From contig NC_092497.1 of NCBI RefSeq assembly GCF_047495875.1, forward strand, positions 62,831,977 to 62,895,976: a stretch of 64,000 nucleotides of DNA, in the 5' to 3' direction. This document shows positions 42,111-54,416 of this stretch, piece after piece (the first letter of the stretch is position 1; every line of letters starts with the position of its first letter). The translations under genes and the position numbers were made by a program. The DNA is from Pithys albifrons albifrons. Taxonomy: Eukaryota; Chordata; Aves; Passeriformes; Thamnophilidae. Under the pieces are notes generated by a model. That model worked only from the letters and a program-made list of their open reading frames with translations, ran no database searches and was not told the DNA's origin.

Positions 42111-42270
42111 CCAAGCCTCTCTTACAGATACTGACATACTCTTCCCTCTGGTTCCCAGATGTTCATGTGCTGTACCTGTCTGTGAGGGCTGCTCTGCGCG
42201 GGAGGAAGCGACCAAGGGACAGCTTGTGAAACAGGGCAGCTGTAATCCCTCTGTATATAGTTCTGTTTGA
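41803..42270 (+). CDS. HSF-family DNA-binding-domain gene, HSF5/HSFY-like, truncated
   Basis: The 155-codon frame from ATG 41803 carries a heat-shock-factor DNA-binding domain. PGTFPARLWQLVNSP (residues 12-26) is helix 1, VRWDPRAQGLLVDRALFERELL (30-52, in part) spans the first strands and helix 2, and VFKATNFGSFVRQLNMYGF (71-89) is the recognition helix. Such proteins bind GAA-type heat-shock elements in the nucleus. A Gly/Ala-rich loop of about 18 residues separates helix 2 from the recognition helix, a spacing closer to HSF5/HSFY than to HSF1-4. After HK (90-91) the expected wing is lost and the frame runs into unrelated sequence (a segment repeated at 43345), ending at 42270. No splice donor is obvious there. 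It is either exon 1 of a decayed gene or a truncated paralogue. The upstream frame is also open, so the start is chosen for position relative to the domain. Confidence 0.65.
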   Translation: MEEVPLPAGVSPGTFPARLWQLVNSPRVRSVRWDPRAQGLLVDRALFERELLSAGGAVGAGGDVAVAAPGVFKATNFGSFVRQLNMYGFHKTPALACMCRGWGQASLTDTDILFPLVPRCSCAVPVCEGCSAREEATKGQLVKQGSCNPSVYSSV

Positions 42271-42660
42271 AGATGGGTATAGTTACATTTAAATATATTG
42301 TTATCTTTATAGATGTATGTAGAGAAATTTATAAATTAATATTTATTTATACTATATTAATATGATTAACTATTTCTTTATTACTCTGTACTAATATGCA
42401 GTTTTATTTAAAGATGTTTAGAGATAGGTAAAGTTATATTTATAGATGTATGTAGATGAATTTATATATCAGTATTTATTGATGATATTTATTAATAATA
42501 CATGTTACTTTTTATTAATTTATTAATTTAGGATAATATGGAGTTGTATTTCCAGATGTGTATGTTTATAGATATCTACAGTCATAGCTTTATATAGTTC
42601 TAGAGTTACAGGGATATGAATGTTTAGGTATGTATATTGATATTTGTAAAGGCATATGTT
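42271..42660. repeat. Degenerate TATAG/TTTATAGATGTATGTAGA array
   Basis: Low-complexity A/T sequence built from variants of TTTATAGATGTATGTAGAGA and TATTTATTAATA, without a strict period. It follows the first ~180-bp module. Confidence 0.6.
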
Positions 42661-43100
42661 GCTTTTTCACCTCTTTGCTCACTCTGCTGCCTTTTCCATC
42701 CCTCGCTTTTCCTGCTGTGCCGCCTCTGTCCCCACTCCCTGTGCGGGGCTGTGGGCTGGCGGCTGCGCCGGCTGGAGCGGCAGTGCCACCCCCAGGTCCT
42801 GGCCACCAACACCCTCCTGGGAGCGGTGGGAGCTGCTGGGGGAACCAGGCACCACTTCCCAAGGAGCCACTGGAGGATGGTGAGGCTGAGAGGGCCGAGG
42901 GGACGGTGACACTGAAGGGACGGGGATGGTGAGGTGATGGGTGGCACTGAGCGGACAGTGGGGCTGAGAGGGCCGGGAGGCCTGGCAGGGATGGTGGAGA
43001 CAAAAGGGTCTGGGGAACCTGGGGGGCATGGCAGGAATTGATGGGTCTGGAGGAGCTGCCAGGGATGGTGGGACTGAGAAGACTGGGAAGTGGCAATGGC
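42661..43100. other. GC-rich block with minisatellite-like GGTGRGRCTGAGRGG units
   Basis: The first 200 bp are GC-rich and open in several frames. It may be a remnant of a further HSF-gene exon (for example CGGCTGCGCCGGCTGGAGCG at 42761), but I found no diagnostic residues. From about 42880 imperfect units of the form GGTGRGGCTGAGAGGGCCGRG recur at about 40-60-bp spacing. Confidence 0.45.
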
Positions 43101-43490
43101 TGAGGCAGGTGGCAGGACTAAGTGGCCTGGGGATGCTGAGGGAGATGACAGTTTTCCAAGAGGATTGAAGGGAGTATGGGAGAGCTAAAGAGACAAGTTA
43201 GTTGCTGAAAAGCCCCAGAACATGGGGCTTTTTCTTTCTAACCCTCCTTGGGAGGGTATGAGATTTTGTAGTCCCTTATAGAGATACAACTGCTGCCAAG
43301 GGCCATGGACATGAAGACAGATATTGACTCAATATCCCCTTTGCTTCCCAGATGTCCATCTGCTGTAGCTCTTCAGGAGGGCTTCTGTCTGTGGCAGGGA
43401 GTTACCAAGAAAGGGCCTGTGAAGCTGGGGCAGCTGGAATTCCTCTGTATATACTTACATTTAGAGATGTGTATAGTTACACTTATGTAG

Positions 43491-44040
43491 TTACAGATAC
43501 ATGGATAGATACTTGGATAGGTAGACTGATATTTGTGTAGGTATATTTATATAGGTATCTAGTTATATATGTATATTGTTGTATCTGTAGTTATGTTTAC
43601 ATATGTATACAGTTGTATAGCTATGCCCTTATATTGCTGTACTTACAGGTTTATGGATATTTAGATAGGTATATCGATATTTTTATAAATATATTGATAT
43701 ATGTACATTGTTATATTTTTACAAGTATACTCACGTATGTATATCTGTAGTTATATTTACATATGTATACAGTTACATAGCTCTATAGTTATAGGTATAG
43801 CTATAGGTATATGGATATTAAGATTGATATATGGATATTTGTATATTTATAGAAGGGTTTGCTTATGTATATATTTACATACAATACATCATTTATAACA
43901 ATATAAGATATATATTTGATAGATCATATTTAAATCTCTATATTGTTTATGTTTCTATAGTTACATTTAAACGTGTATAGACTTTTACAGTTCTATAATT
44001 ATTTACTTTAAAGGTTTTATTTAGCTAGCTATATTGATAC
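43491..44040. repeat. TATA-rich degenerate array with ~158-bp higher-order repeat
   Basis: Sequence dominated by TATAGNTATA and GGATATTTATA variants. A longer motif, TTACATATGTATACAGTT, occurs near 43600 and near 43758, each followed by TAGCT, showing an approximate 158-bp higher-order period. Confidence 0.65.
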
Positions 44041-44080
44041 ATATGAATTTCTGTATAGGTTGTAGAGTTGTAAGCTTTGG

Positions 44081-44375
44081 TAATAAATTATATTTTTTAA
44101 ACTTAAATAGATATTTGTACATTTATGGATCAGTAGCACATAAATTAATTTTTTTAATTTAAATAGGTATTTGTACATTTATGGATCAGTAGCACAGCTG
44201 TAGCTATTTGCAATAAATTTAGTTTTTTAATTGAGTTGATTTCTGTGTATTTATGTATCAGTAGTGCAGGTGCAGCAATTTGTAATAAATTTAATTTTTA
44301 AACTTAAACTGATTTGTATATATTTGTACATTGGCAGCGCGGGTGTAGAAATGTTCAATAAATTTAACTTTTGAC
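44081..44375 (+). repeat. Tandem repeat, ~60-74-bp unit, each with an AATAAA-like signal
   Basis: Units start near 44081, 44141, 44211, 44283 and 44357. Each begins with TAATAAATT or a close variant, continues with TTTTTAAACTTAAA and ends with ATTTGTACATTTATGGATCAGTAGCAC or a decayed form. Four of the five carry AATAAA, so the array offers serial polyadenylation signals on the plus strand, downstream of the HSF-type exon. Confidence 0.85.
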
Positions 44376-44908
44376 CTGACAGAAGTGTCGATTTGTGTTT
44401 TCCAAAGCAATCAGCAGATGTAAATGTGATGGTGCTGGAGGATTTTGGCCGTGACTGGAGGGGACTGGGGGAAAATATCCAGGCATGTTCTGCAAATCCC
44501 CCAGTTCCAGTAAAGCTGGGGAATGATTTCGCATAGACAGCAGAGCCACGCATTCAGTAAAACCTGCTTAAACACATAACAAGAGTGGAAACTCGGTGCT
44601 TAAGCCAGAGTCAAACCTGCACTATAAAAATGAATTGAAAATATTATAATGAGAATTTTTAGTGCAGAAAACTTCTCAATCTATCATTTATTAACCTCTG
44701 TCACAGGTGGGTGTGAAACAGCCACCTACTGAATAAAAAGACCCTTAAGGAATTTGAGGATTTCATATGCTGACCAAAATGTTTCAGGCAATAGGAAAAA
44801 AAGTCCTATAAAAGACCAAAAAAATCCCTAACACATGAAGAATTCCAACAATTAATAAAAAGGGTACTTTATCCACAACCTGGAATCCTTTTAAGCAGGA
44901 TCAGACTG
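44376..44908. other. Intergenic spacer
   Basis: No gene or recognised repeat apart from ordinary AT-rich sequence. Confidence 0.5.
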
Positions 44909-45176
44909 TGTCAGGGGTTCAAAGGAACCGAGTTCTTTATTGAGATGGTGGTTGGCTTTTATAGGGTGTGTGGTTTGAGGGTGGAGCATGTGTGGAACAT
45001 GGAAATTAAGGGGTTAGGACAAGCACATATTGAAAAAGTGATGCAATGCACCAAATATGAACCAAGGGGAAGGCAAGAAGGGAAGCAATAGTGAAGGGGC
45101 TAGAACTGTCATAACTGGGGAATATGAAAATAACCACAATAGTCAAAACTTTTCAATAACAAGAACTGTCACAACA
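44909..45176 (-). mobile_element. Small antisense LTR-like element (268 bp)
   Basis: On the minus strand it begins TGTTGTGACAGTTC and ends CCCCTGACA, with a TATAAAAG box and an AATAAA signal about 30 bp apart close to the 3' end. TG...CA ends and the promoter/polyadenylation order support an LTR. I see no clear target duplication and no purine tract next to it. Confidence 0.55.
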
Positions 45177-47324
45177 TTAAACAATAGTCTCTCTGATGAT
45201 AGTGTCCATGGGCTCTGAATGCTCAATCCAATGTCGATAGTCCTCTCCTCCACTTCTAGCTGCAGGGATACCTGGACACTTATTTGCTGGTAGTGCTGTG
45301 GGTATTTTTAAGATCGGAAAAAAGCAGGTGATACTTCCATGGTTTTGCCATGCTGAGAGTAAAAAAGTTACTTCCAGAAACACGTTTGGAAGCAGATGAG
45401 TTTATCCATGACTGTATGTGCCACAGCTGCATTTGCAGACAAGTACATGGGTACAGGAGTGATTAAGCTTGTATGGGCTGGAGGCTGCCTTGTGTTAATC
45501 TGGTGTGTCAGTAAAAAGGACAAAGATCCCCGTAATTTGTATGCAGGCCAACTCCTTGGCAAAGACATGCCTCTTGTCATTGTTGTTGAGAAACTTTGGA
45601 GATTCAGAACTTGTTACTGTCACTGATCCATTTTTCCCAGTCTAACCCCTCAGGACTGATCTGGTTCTGCACTCTGTTCCACTCAGCAGCTGAACACATT
45701 TCCTGCCATCCAGGCTTCTGCCAATGCCGGGGTCATGCCCAGAACAGGGAACACTTGTGCCTGTGCTGATGTGCGGCAGCACAGACTCATCATCCTGCTC
45801 GACCTGCACATCATCTGACTCGTGCTAGAACCGTCCCTGCCTATGAGTAAATCTGGAGGGGTTTGGTTCAAAAAGAAGTCAAATATTCAGAAGGTTCCCT
45901 GGGAGACCATCTCAAGGAGAGAATGAGGGAATGAAAAACATTCTAAAGAAAAGCTAACCCTTCCTCTGCCTCTTTTGGAAGAAATAAAAGTAGAAATTTC
46001 TTCATATGCAGCCACAAATCGTTGGAGCCTTGAGAGCTGAGAAGCACAAGCACAAGAGCCAGGAAACTTTGTACATCCAGAAAACAAAGAATTTTTTGAA
46101 CACATAGTTAGAAAACAATGTGTACTCCATTGTATTTTTAGCCTGAGGTGTTAAAGCTGTCCACAGTAGGAGAGCAATAATGACAACCTGAATTATTTTA
46201 TAATTCCACGTCTGAAAATTCTCACAGAAAAAAGAGAGAAAACATGGCCAAACAGATGTGAGGATACTCTTGGGAGCCAGATTAGATGCCCCAAATCACC
46301 ACTGTCTAGTTACATCTTCAGCAAAAAAAAAAAGTTAAATATTAAACACTTTCCATGAAAGGCAGATTATGCTTTCCTTTCTCCCTTCATTCACCTTGCT
46401 GTGTAAATAGGAGAAGTCCTTCTACACTGCAAAGATTGTTTTCTACATGGCTTGAAAAGAGAGAAAAAAGAATTGTAATTTTTAGAATGAAATTTGGATT
46501 CTGGTGTCACTGGATTTGCTCCATTATTGGCTTTGGAAATTAGAATCAAATCTGTAAACTCCTAACAGAAAACTGACTAGCAGCCCAAAGAGAGCCTTGA
46601 GTGTGGCCCAGCTGTGTTTGCTGCATGCTGCAAGGGCGAAGTCAGGAACAAAATGGCCTTTCATTGCAGGTTGAGTTTCCATATATTGTTGTCTTCACAA
46701 CTGACTGGGGTAATGCAGCCAGAAGCTGTGGGGGTACGTGAGTTCTAAGGGTGACCTGCTTCTCCAGTGAGGGATAATGCCAGCCCAAAAGCCAGTGTTG
46801 AGAAGTCTCCTTGGTACTGGAGATGAGCAGGCTGTAATTTCTGTGTAAGAGTCCTTAAACGGGACCTCCATGCCTTATGCTACTGACCATGAGTAGCTGG
46901 TTGCCTTGCTCAGGATGTGTTGGGCAGCTCTTTGGAGTTTACAGCCAGCCCCATTCCCTGCTGCTCACACCAGCCCCTGGCCAAGCAGGAGGTAATTCTA
47001 TGTAGGCAGCCTGGTAGCTCAGTGGCAGGAGAATAAAATACACAGTGGAGTGTCAGAAGGTGCAGCCACAGTCCATTATCTCTTTCAGCTGGACATGGAG
47101 AAAGTGGCAGGAAGAGCACTGATGCTGGCAGAGCAAGCTGAGGGAGGAAAAGCAGTAGCCGGTCCCTGGGGTAATGAGAGCCATCCAAATTAGGACCTGT
47201 GCTGTGCTGTGGAGCTAATAGACAAAAACCCAGCAATGCCCTGTTTGGGACTGGAGCCCTCAGTGAAGATGAGGGTGGAAATCTGACTCACATAAAAGAG
47301 AGAAAAAAATTTTTCTTTGGTGTC
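45177..47324. other. Sequence without a supportable gene
   Basis: No recognised exon or long repeat. A plus-strand frame at 45396-45626 has a hydrophobic stretch but no family features. Confidence 0.5.
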
Positions 47325-47455
47325 TACCAGAGGTTGGACAGGGCTCTGCTCCACCTGATCTAACAGAAGGTGTCCCTGCTCCAGGCATAACAGTGGGAAA
47401 TAGATGGTCTTTAAGGTGCCTTCCAACCCAAACCATCCTGGGATTCTATTAATTA
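47325..47455 (+). mobile_element. CR1 LINE 3'-end fragment, sense
   Basis: Contains CACCTGATCTAACAGAAGG, TGTCCCTGCTCCAGGCA, TAGATGGTCTTTAAGG and CCTTCCAACCCAAACCATC before GGGATTCTATTA: the characteristic CR1 3' untranslated tail. Confidence 0.88.
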
Positions 47456-50400
47456 CAAAACCATGTGCCTAAGGACAAATCAAACACAAGGAACGTGGGT
47501 CCCCCTCTGCATGATTGGAGGTTGCTGTAATCGCTTGTGGCACGTGGAGACAGGTTTGTTCTTTGGAGAGACTTTCAGGGTCCTACAGTGTCTATAAGTG
47601 ACTGTTCACAATTCAGTGACAGAAGAGATGTCAGGACAGATACTTATTGGTTAACCTGCCTGTGAACCTGATGAGACAAAGTATGTTCCTGTTATTGCAG
47701 TGTCTCCCACACACTGTACAGGCAACGAGTTATATTTGTTCTGCATTTTGAATATGCAATGTTCATGCACAATGCTATATGCATGAATACCAGCTTTCAG
47801 TCCTAATTCCCTCTTCGCACAAGGGTATCTAATCCATCAGAAACATTTAACAAGGAGTCATAATAGCTTCAGCCTTGATAGGATGGGTTGCTTGATCAGT
47901 GAGATGAGTTATGGTAACTTGTAATAAATCCCACTCTTTCCAGTTGCAGTTTGTCCTTTATCACTCCTGTTGCTTAGAAATCCCTTGTTTGCAGGGGAGA
48001 CTGAATGCAATTCCTTCATACAGATGAGAACTGTTCAATTCAGGTTGATTAAAGGGGGAGTTTTCTGTTATTGTGACAAGGCAATGGAAATGACCTGTTT
48101 GCTGTACACCCTGGAGGAGGAATGAAAAGGGAAAATAAACATTTCTCTTAAGAAGTACCTTGAAAGAGTTTTTCGTATTATCAGAAGCAGCTATTCTGCT
48201 ATTTACCTGCACAATTATGCATGCACGACCACCATTTGTGTGGCTTAATCTGGCCTTGATATTGAACTGCAATTGCAAAATCTCATCAAGTGTGTTGCTA
48301 TGCTGCGAGCTACAAAGCAGAGCAGAAAGACCAACATTCCTCATTAGGCTCTTGGGTTGGAAGGGCCATTTCATTTTTGCTCCCTTAGCTGTCAGCCTCA
48401 GATCTGCTGTGCAAACACTTCTACACTGAACCCTCTGTATTTCTTGGATACCAACATAGGTGCAAGCCTGATGCAAAATCCTCCAAAGCATCACACTGGT
48501 TTAGACTGACAGAACTTACAGTGTTGCAGCACAGAACTCACTGTACCTGTTCCTGCAAGTCTCTGTATTATCAAACCTGGAAGTCATTTCTTCAGTGGAA
48601 ACGGAATTAGTGCCTTGCTCTCTGGATGTGGGAGTGTTTTACACTTGTCCTGCCAGGTAAAGGGGATGCAAATTTGTTCATATTGACCGTTACAGTCAAA
48701 TCTTTGGTTTGAGACCAAAAGGGAAACATAACTTACGAAGTAATTTGCCTGGATTTTTTTGACATGAGAAGACACTGTGTTCTCCTGACAAGAGTGATAC
48801 TGTCCTTGTGAGTATCAACCTCCCTGAAAGATGAACAGTCACCACCGAGGTCACATCTGCAGAATGAAAACCCACCATGCCATTAATTTGATGTCAACGA
48901 AACACAAGTGACACAGCTCGTCATGCTCAGCAAGGACTTGCCACTGCAAAGACATTATTAACACACACAGCTCTTGTTTACAACAGTTATTAAAGTGCCA
49001 GGCAAAACAGCCAACCAATCTCCTTTGTCTTTTGCCTCTTGCTGTGGCTGCTGAGCTGCTGCAGAGAAGGGGAGAAGCAGAGGCCTCCAGGATAATCAAA
49101 GAAGAATAGGGAGAAACTTCCTCCTTTGTCTGCCAATGACCAACAGAGCGTTTTGTCTTGAATCTTTGTGTCAGCAGCTGCAGAAATGCTGAGAAGTTGT
49201 GTTTGCTCATCAGGACCAGGATCTGAACAACCCAGACTTTTACTGCCCTAAAATCTAGAGGTTTCAGGCAGCAACATGACTTCAGCAGGAACATGGAGAC
49301 AAAAGAAGAAAGGGGTTTCTGCAAAGTTGTAATAGATACATAATGTTATTGCCCATGGATAGATAACATAAAAACTCAATAAAGCATATAGCTAGTCAGA
49401 AGAAATATTTTACTCAAACAGTGAGGATTACAGATCACATGAAAAAGAGTTTCTGACTTTAAAGGTAGGAGCAGTTCTTGAGGTTTGATTTGTTCCCTCT
49501 TTCAGACTACAAAGAAGATCTGGTGTCCCAGATAAGAATCTGGTACCAAAAATTAGAGACTAAGGTATGATAAGATCCCCAGTGTATTTTATCTGTGTAT
49601 AGGAAGCAGCCTTGTAGAGCTTTCCTTTGACTTCTACTTTAGTTGAAGTTTTTCCTAAGGATTTTGACCTATGGGGGTTTTGGAGGAAGAAACAAAATCA
49701 ACAAACCACCTGACGTCTGTATTGAGATGAAGTCTATCCCAGAAAGCTAACACTTCACCAAGGCAAGAGACCTTCACATAATTCAAACTGTTATTTCCCT
49801 AATAACAATAATTTCCCAGTATATGTGGATTTAATCAAGCATCAGCAGAGTAAATCAGACCCCCTTTCCTTGCTTGGGCCATTCACGTATCACTAAGGAA
49901 AGGTTAGGTTGTTTTATTACTGTCTGAATTAAACAGAAATACTGTAATGAAAAGACCAACTGCTAAGTGGAGGAGTTTAGCCCTTCGTGCAGCCAGGTTT
50001 CTGCTCCACCCCTCCCTGCAATGGTCTAATGAATTACTTTTAACATTCCCCAAGTGTTAATGGTTCAGACTGGGCACTGTTCATGCTCCATAACTGCTGT
50101 TCATCACAGTTTTCATGGGTACAAGCCCAATTCCACTGAGGTCAATTAGAAGCTTCCAAACAAACTCTTCCTTGCCCTCATGTGCAGCTTGTCAGACACT
50201 AACTCTGGGCTGGGCTTTTACCTTCAAAGGATCTGAAAGGTGATTTTCCTGAGGGAAGAACTGTCACTGTAGAATTGGTGGGTGACGCTGAAAGGGATGT
50301 GGCTCAGGTCAAAACATTCATGTAGGGCCTAATTCTCAGACCTGCTGAGCACAATTCTGCCTGAAGTTAAACACAGGTGGTCATTACCTCCAAAAACCAA

Positions 50401-50953
50401 ACCCAGATTTGGCCACAGCTCTCATTTTGCCTCAGGCTGCTGTTCACCAGAATGAAGTTTAAAGGAGCGTAGAATTGCATTGCAAAGTGGTTTTTAATGC
50501 GGTTTGCAACAAAATGAAGTGGTGTGTTACGGTAAAGGGTGTTCTCTTTCATTCATGTCTTAACTTCATGCCTGGAAGGGAGTGTCTGATTTTCAGAAAA
50601 TTCATTTTAAATGGACCTTAAACTTCAAGTAATTCAAAGCATCTTTTTTCACAGCAAGGGTATAGGAAGTCTTTGGTGTAATTTGCCTTCCAAAACTGCA
50701 GGATGAGCTGTCAAAGTAGATTGGGAAATATGGATTCCTTTGTTTTTTCCTATTCTGGTTGGGCAACTGGATGAATACTTCTGTGCTTTGGTGCAGAAAT
50801 CCAATTCAAATTGCAGTTGTAGCTCTGAATTTGCAATGTAGTTGGATGATTTGGCTTTTTTCATAACCTTCAAGAAAAAGGAGTTTTGTCTCTTTGAGGT
50901 GTGGAAGTGTGATTGGTTTCAGTGAGAAAGGAAACCACTGGTGATGTGTGAGA
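47456..50953. other. Sequence without a supportable gene
   Basis: No recognised gene. Minus-strand frames at 47961-48494 and 48851-49324 are long for their base composition, but I found neither splice signals nor family motifs. The last 30 bp (from about 50918) match sequence at about 58537 and mark the fringe of the duplication. Confidence 0.5.
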
Positions 50954-53900
50954 GCAGGTTTGTGCTGGAACAAGCCTTCCTGTTTTCAATTGGCAGCATT
51001 AGTGGCCAAAGGTGATGTTTCCTTTGGTTTGGTCACGTCTCGGTTCTTTCTCAGCGTTCAGCCTGTGGGTCAGAGTACTCGTGCTCGGCACACTGTTTGA
51101 GTTCTCTCTGGATCCTGTGAGAAACAGGTTATGAACTGTGAGGGGGTCTTGTGCTGCTTTGTGACAGAGGAGAACTTTCCAGGCTGGTTTTGCATTTGCT
51201 ATAGAGAAGTTTCACTTGCTATGCATAAATTCATGTACCAACCTAGGGCAGATGCCATTGTGATGTCAAGGGAATGTTGCTATGCCCTCGTGGTGTGAGT
51301 GGAACGTTGCCCTGGTGCATGGAACACCTCAGTGTCCAGAGCAGCTCTTGCGCTTGCTCAGTGCAGGAGGACTCTGTTGCTTGAGGCGTTTGGAGTGGAC
51401 AGTGAAACCCCAACAGGGTGTCATTGTCTTTCCCTTTCCTCAGCAGACAGCTGAAACCCCAAAAGGAGTGTCTATTTTCCCCTTTTCTCAGCTGACAGCT
51501 GAAACACCAAAAGGGGTGTCTTTTTTTCCCCCTTGCTGGAATACGGTCTGCAAACTTGCACAGGACTGTAAAATGGAGCACCCAGTGTGTTTTGCAGTTG
51601 GTGTTTTCTCTACCACTTACTTTGGATATTATTTTTCCAATCTGGCACGTAAGTACAGGTTTTCCTTGAGTGTAGCATAATCTGACTTTGGTATGGCTGT
51701 GCTTTCTATGCTCTTCCTGAGTGACTGAGCTGATTTGAAAGAAAGATTCCATTAAGATGTCCCCAGTTTTTGATAAAGCTCCTGTCAGCAGCTTCAGCTC
51801 AACAACAGGTGTCTTTAGCCAGGGAGGTGCAGACAGCATTTGAAATGTGTAGGGCTTCCGTTCCCTCCACCTGAGAGTTTGTGCCAGTGGAGTCTGTAAT
51901 TTCCTCACTTTGCTGCTTCCAACAAGAGAACTTCCAAAATGCAGACTGGGAGAGCTCCTCAGGTGGGAGAGATTCTCAGCAATAATTCTGACAACTGTGT
52001 GCTTCTCTGCAGAACTCAGGGAAAGCATGGGTTTTTTCTCAGTTCAATCATTAAGGGATTTGACTGCCTAACTTGACACTTTCCTGTGTGCTAAACTAGC
52101 GACTCCCTTGGTGATGAAGTGCAAACTCCAAAGCAGTTGGGGTATGCTCCTGAGCCCAGCAGCTGTTCAGAATACAAGTGCCACAAGCAAGGGGAATTTT
52201 GGGGAAGTTTTTTTTGGGAAACATCTTCAGCAACTTATAAGGAATTAGTGTGTGCAATTTATAAAAAAAACCAAAACAAAACAGCAACAACAAAAGTACA
52301 GAAAAGAGAGGAAAAAGCAGCTGCTTTAGCTGTTGAGTGCAACAGAAGCACTGACAGTTAAAGAAGAATTTGCATTTTCTTGACCAAGTTCCTATTTATA
52401 TGCTGACCAAACAGATCACCACAAAAACAGGGCAAAATGTAGGCACAACTGAGTCTATTGTCCTGTTCTCCTGCTTGTTGTGTGAGAGAACTGTTTAATC
52501 TGGAGGGATGTTGTGAATCAAAAACGCTCTCTGTTCAGGTTGGCTTGGGTTTGGGGCTTCTCCACCACAGGCATTTTTCTAACAGCGTCTGGTTCATTTT
52601 TCCCTTGCCCTTTGTAGGTCACTTGGCAGATGTATGGAGTGAATACCAATTTCCGGTGAGTGAGAAAAGAGCCTTTGACATTGCTGGCGTTTAAGAATTG
52701 TGGAGCAAGCCATGAGCTTGGTCGGTAGCAGCAGAGTGTAGAGTGCCAGCCTGGAAGGGGGAAAGTCCGTTTCAGTGTCTGCAGCAGCAAACGGGTGCTG
52801 GATGTTTCTTGGTTTCCATTTAAGAGCTTTAACCCAGATAAAAGCCCAGTTTTGCAGACAGAAGGTTCCTTGGTAGTTCTAGCCAGGATGGAATATCACA
52901 TTCAGAATAGTATGCAGTACTGTCTGAATAGCCCATGTTAATTAGTTTGAATGACTTTGTATCCTATTTCTATCCAAGTTTATGATTTCTCCTTAGTCCA
53001 GCTGAGTATTGGGCTGAATAGAAACAAGGTTGTAAGGGATAGATAACTCGCTGCCCCTCTGGCTACTGTCTGTCCACAGACCACCAAATCAACATTGGCA
53101 CCTCCTCAGTCTCCCCCTGGTCCTGGAGAAGACGCTACAGAGGAGGAAGATGACAAGAACCCTCCAGCTGTCGATGTACAACAGCCTGGAGATCCCAAAG
53201 CAGTAAGTGCCGGTTTTGTTTGGTGCTGTCTTTGGTGCACTGCAGAGTTGCAAGTTTCGGAGCAGACAGCACTTGCCATTGGTGGCCAAAGATGCTGAGA
53301 GCTGGAGCCCTGCAATGGCACAGCAATTCACCCCAGCCCCTGAGAGCAGAAAAAAGGGCTTTGAACTTTCATGGTCAGGCCCCAGTTTCCTGAGCATCTG
53401 ACAGGGGCTGTGAATCTCTCTTGCCATCAAATAAGAAATACCATCAGTACGATTTTGTCTTTAAAAATGGCATGTGTGCAGATTTTCTGTCCCCAGAGGA
53501 GAGAGTGTTTCAAAAATGCAGTTCCCAGCTCTGGAGGCAACAATGTGCCCTGGAGGGACCTGCCCCTCTCCACAGACTAAGTAGCTCCAGGCACAACTTA
53601 GACTACCCCCTTAACTTTGCCATAACCCAGGTTTGGTGAGAAGAATTCTGCAAGGCTCTGCATCATAGAGAGGTCGGTCTCTAAGAGGCTGGAATGCAGT
53701 TCTGAGCAGCTGCTCCATAAAACCTGAAATGCTGAAGGAAGCTCAGTTGGACAGATCAGAACAGTGAAATGCTCTCTGCTTCTATTCAGACACTTACAGT
53801 TTAATTCCAGAGTCATTGTGTTACCTGTGTAAACATCCCCTCCTGGCAGCTTCTGCTGGTGATAAATGCACTGGCTACAGAGTGTTGATGTGTGTTGGGA

Positions 53901-54416
53901 CAGAAAGTAGCAGGTGTGGCTCTAATAGCAATACATACACATATACATATTCTCTAGGTATATAAAATAAATCTTCTGGGTCTGCTCCAAGGTAGTTGGA
54001 GATGGAAAGCACACCTAAAAGTGTCCCTTCATGGCAAGAGGAGAGATACAGTCCATCAACTGATCCTGAGCAAGGAGAGATGTTTTCCCCCTCCAGAGGT
54101 GGCTGTTTTTCCCCCCAGAGGTGTTTTCCTCCTGCAGCCTTTTCCACTCCACTGGCACTGAAAGTACAGCACCTTGTAATCCTCAGAAATCAGCAGCAGG
54201 ATTGGAGGACTACAGTGGAAGCAGAGCTGTGTGGAGAAGCAGAAAGAAGTGGCTGTGAATGAATGTGATTTTGAGAGGAAAAGTGGAAAATCAGCCTGAT
54301 GGCAGGTGCCAATAACTTTTTTTCCATTTTTGTTTACAGAACATGGAGACAAAGCAACAAGCAGAGCTGCCTGAAGCTCAGAGGAAGACCACAGCAGCTG
54401 AAGAGAGACATGAGGA
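50954..54416 (+). repeat. Segmental duplication, copy 1
   Basis: 3.46 kb that reappears at 58979-62444 in direct orientation with very few differences by eye. The offset is 8,025 bp at the left edge and 8,028 bp through the exons because of one 3-bp gain. Ends: the left edge abuts sequence lacking about 410 bp present in copy 2; the right edge is the exact start of an LTR (54417). Confidence 0.95.
51399..51540 (+). repeat. Three 48-bp tandem repeats in an open frame (copy 1)
   Basis: Units starting GACAG(C)TGAAACCCCAA recur three times and encode 16-residue repeats of the type TAETPKGVSIFPFSQL. The homologous array at 59427-59571 has a 3-bp longer middle unit and stays in frame. Confidence 0.8.

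Larger units (their letters stand above)
42118..43490 (+). repeat. Two ~180-bp modules in direct orientation, 1,193 bp apart
   Basis: TTCCCAGATGTTCATGTGCTG at about 42152 is repeated as TTCCCAGATGTCCATCTGCTG at 43345. Each is followed by a similar 130 bp (GGGCTGCTCTG/GGGCTTCTGTC, then CAGCTG and CCTCTGTATATA) and then a TATA-rich degenerate array. The copies are roughly three-quarters identical by eye. A G-rich minisatellite-like stretch (42880-43100) lies between them. Confidence 0.7.

Noticed and set aside
41431..42215. Long minus-strand frames (227 and 208 codons) across the CpG island
   Set aside because: They mirror the HSF-type exon; GC-rich sequence rarely has stops on the opposite strand, and no motif is present.
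48584..48878. Short minus-strand frames
   Set aside because: Each is under 65 codons with no support.
47961..49324. Two minus-strand frames of 177 and 157 codons
   Set aside because: No similarity I can name, no acceptor or donor at sensible places, ordinary composition.
51243..52028. 261-codon minus-strand frame (and its 185-codon match in copy 2)
   Set aside because: It is the shadow of the 48-bp repeats and the copy-1 exon; copy 2 has a stop in it, while the plus-strand exon frame stays intact in both copies.
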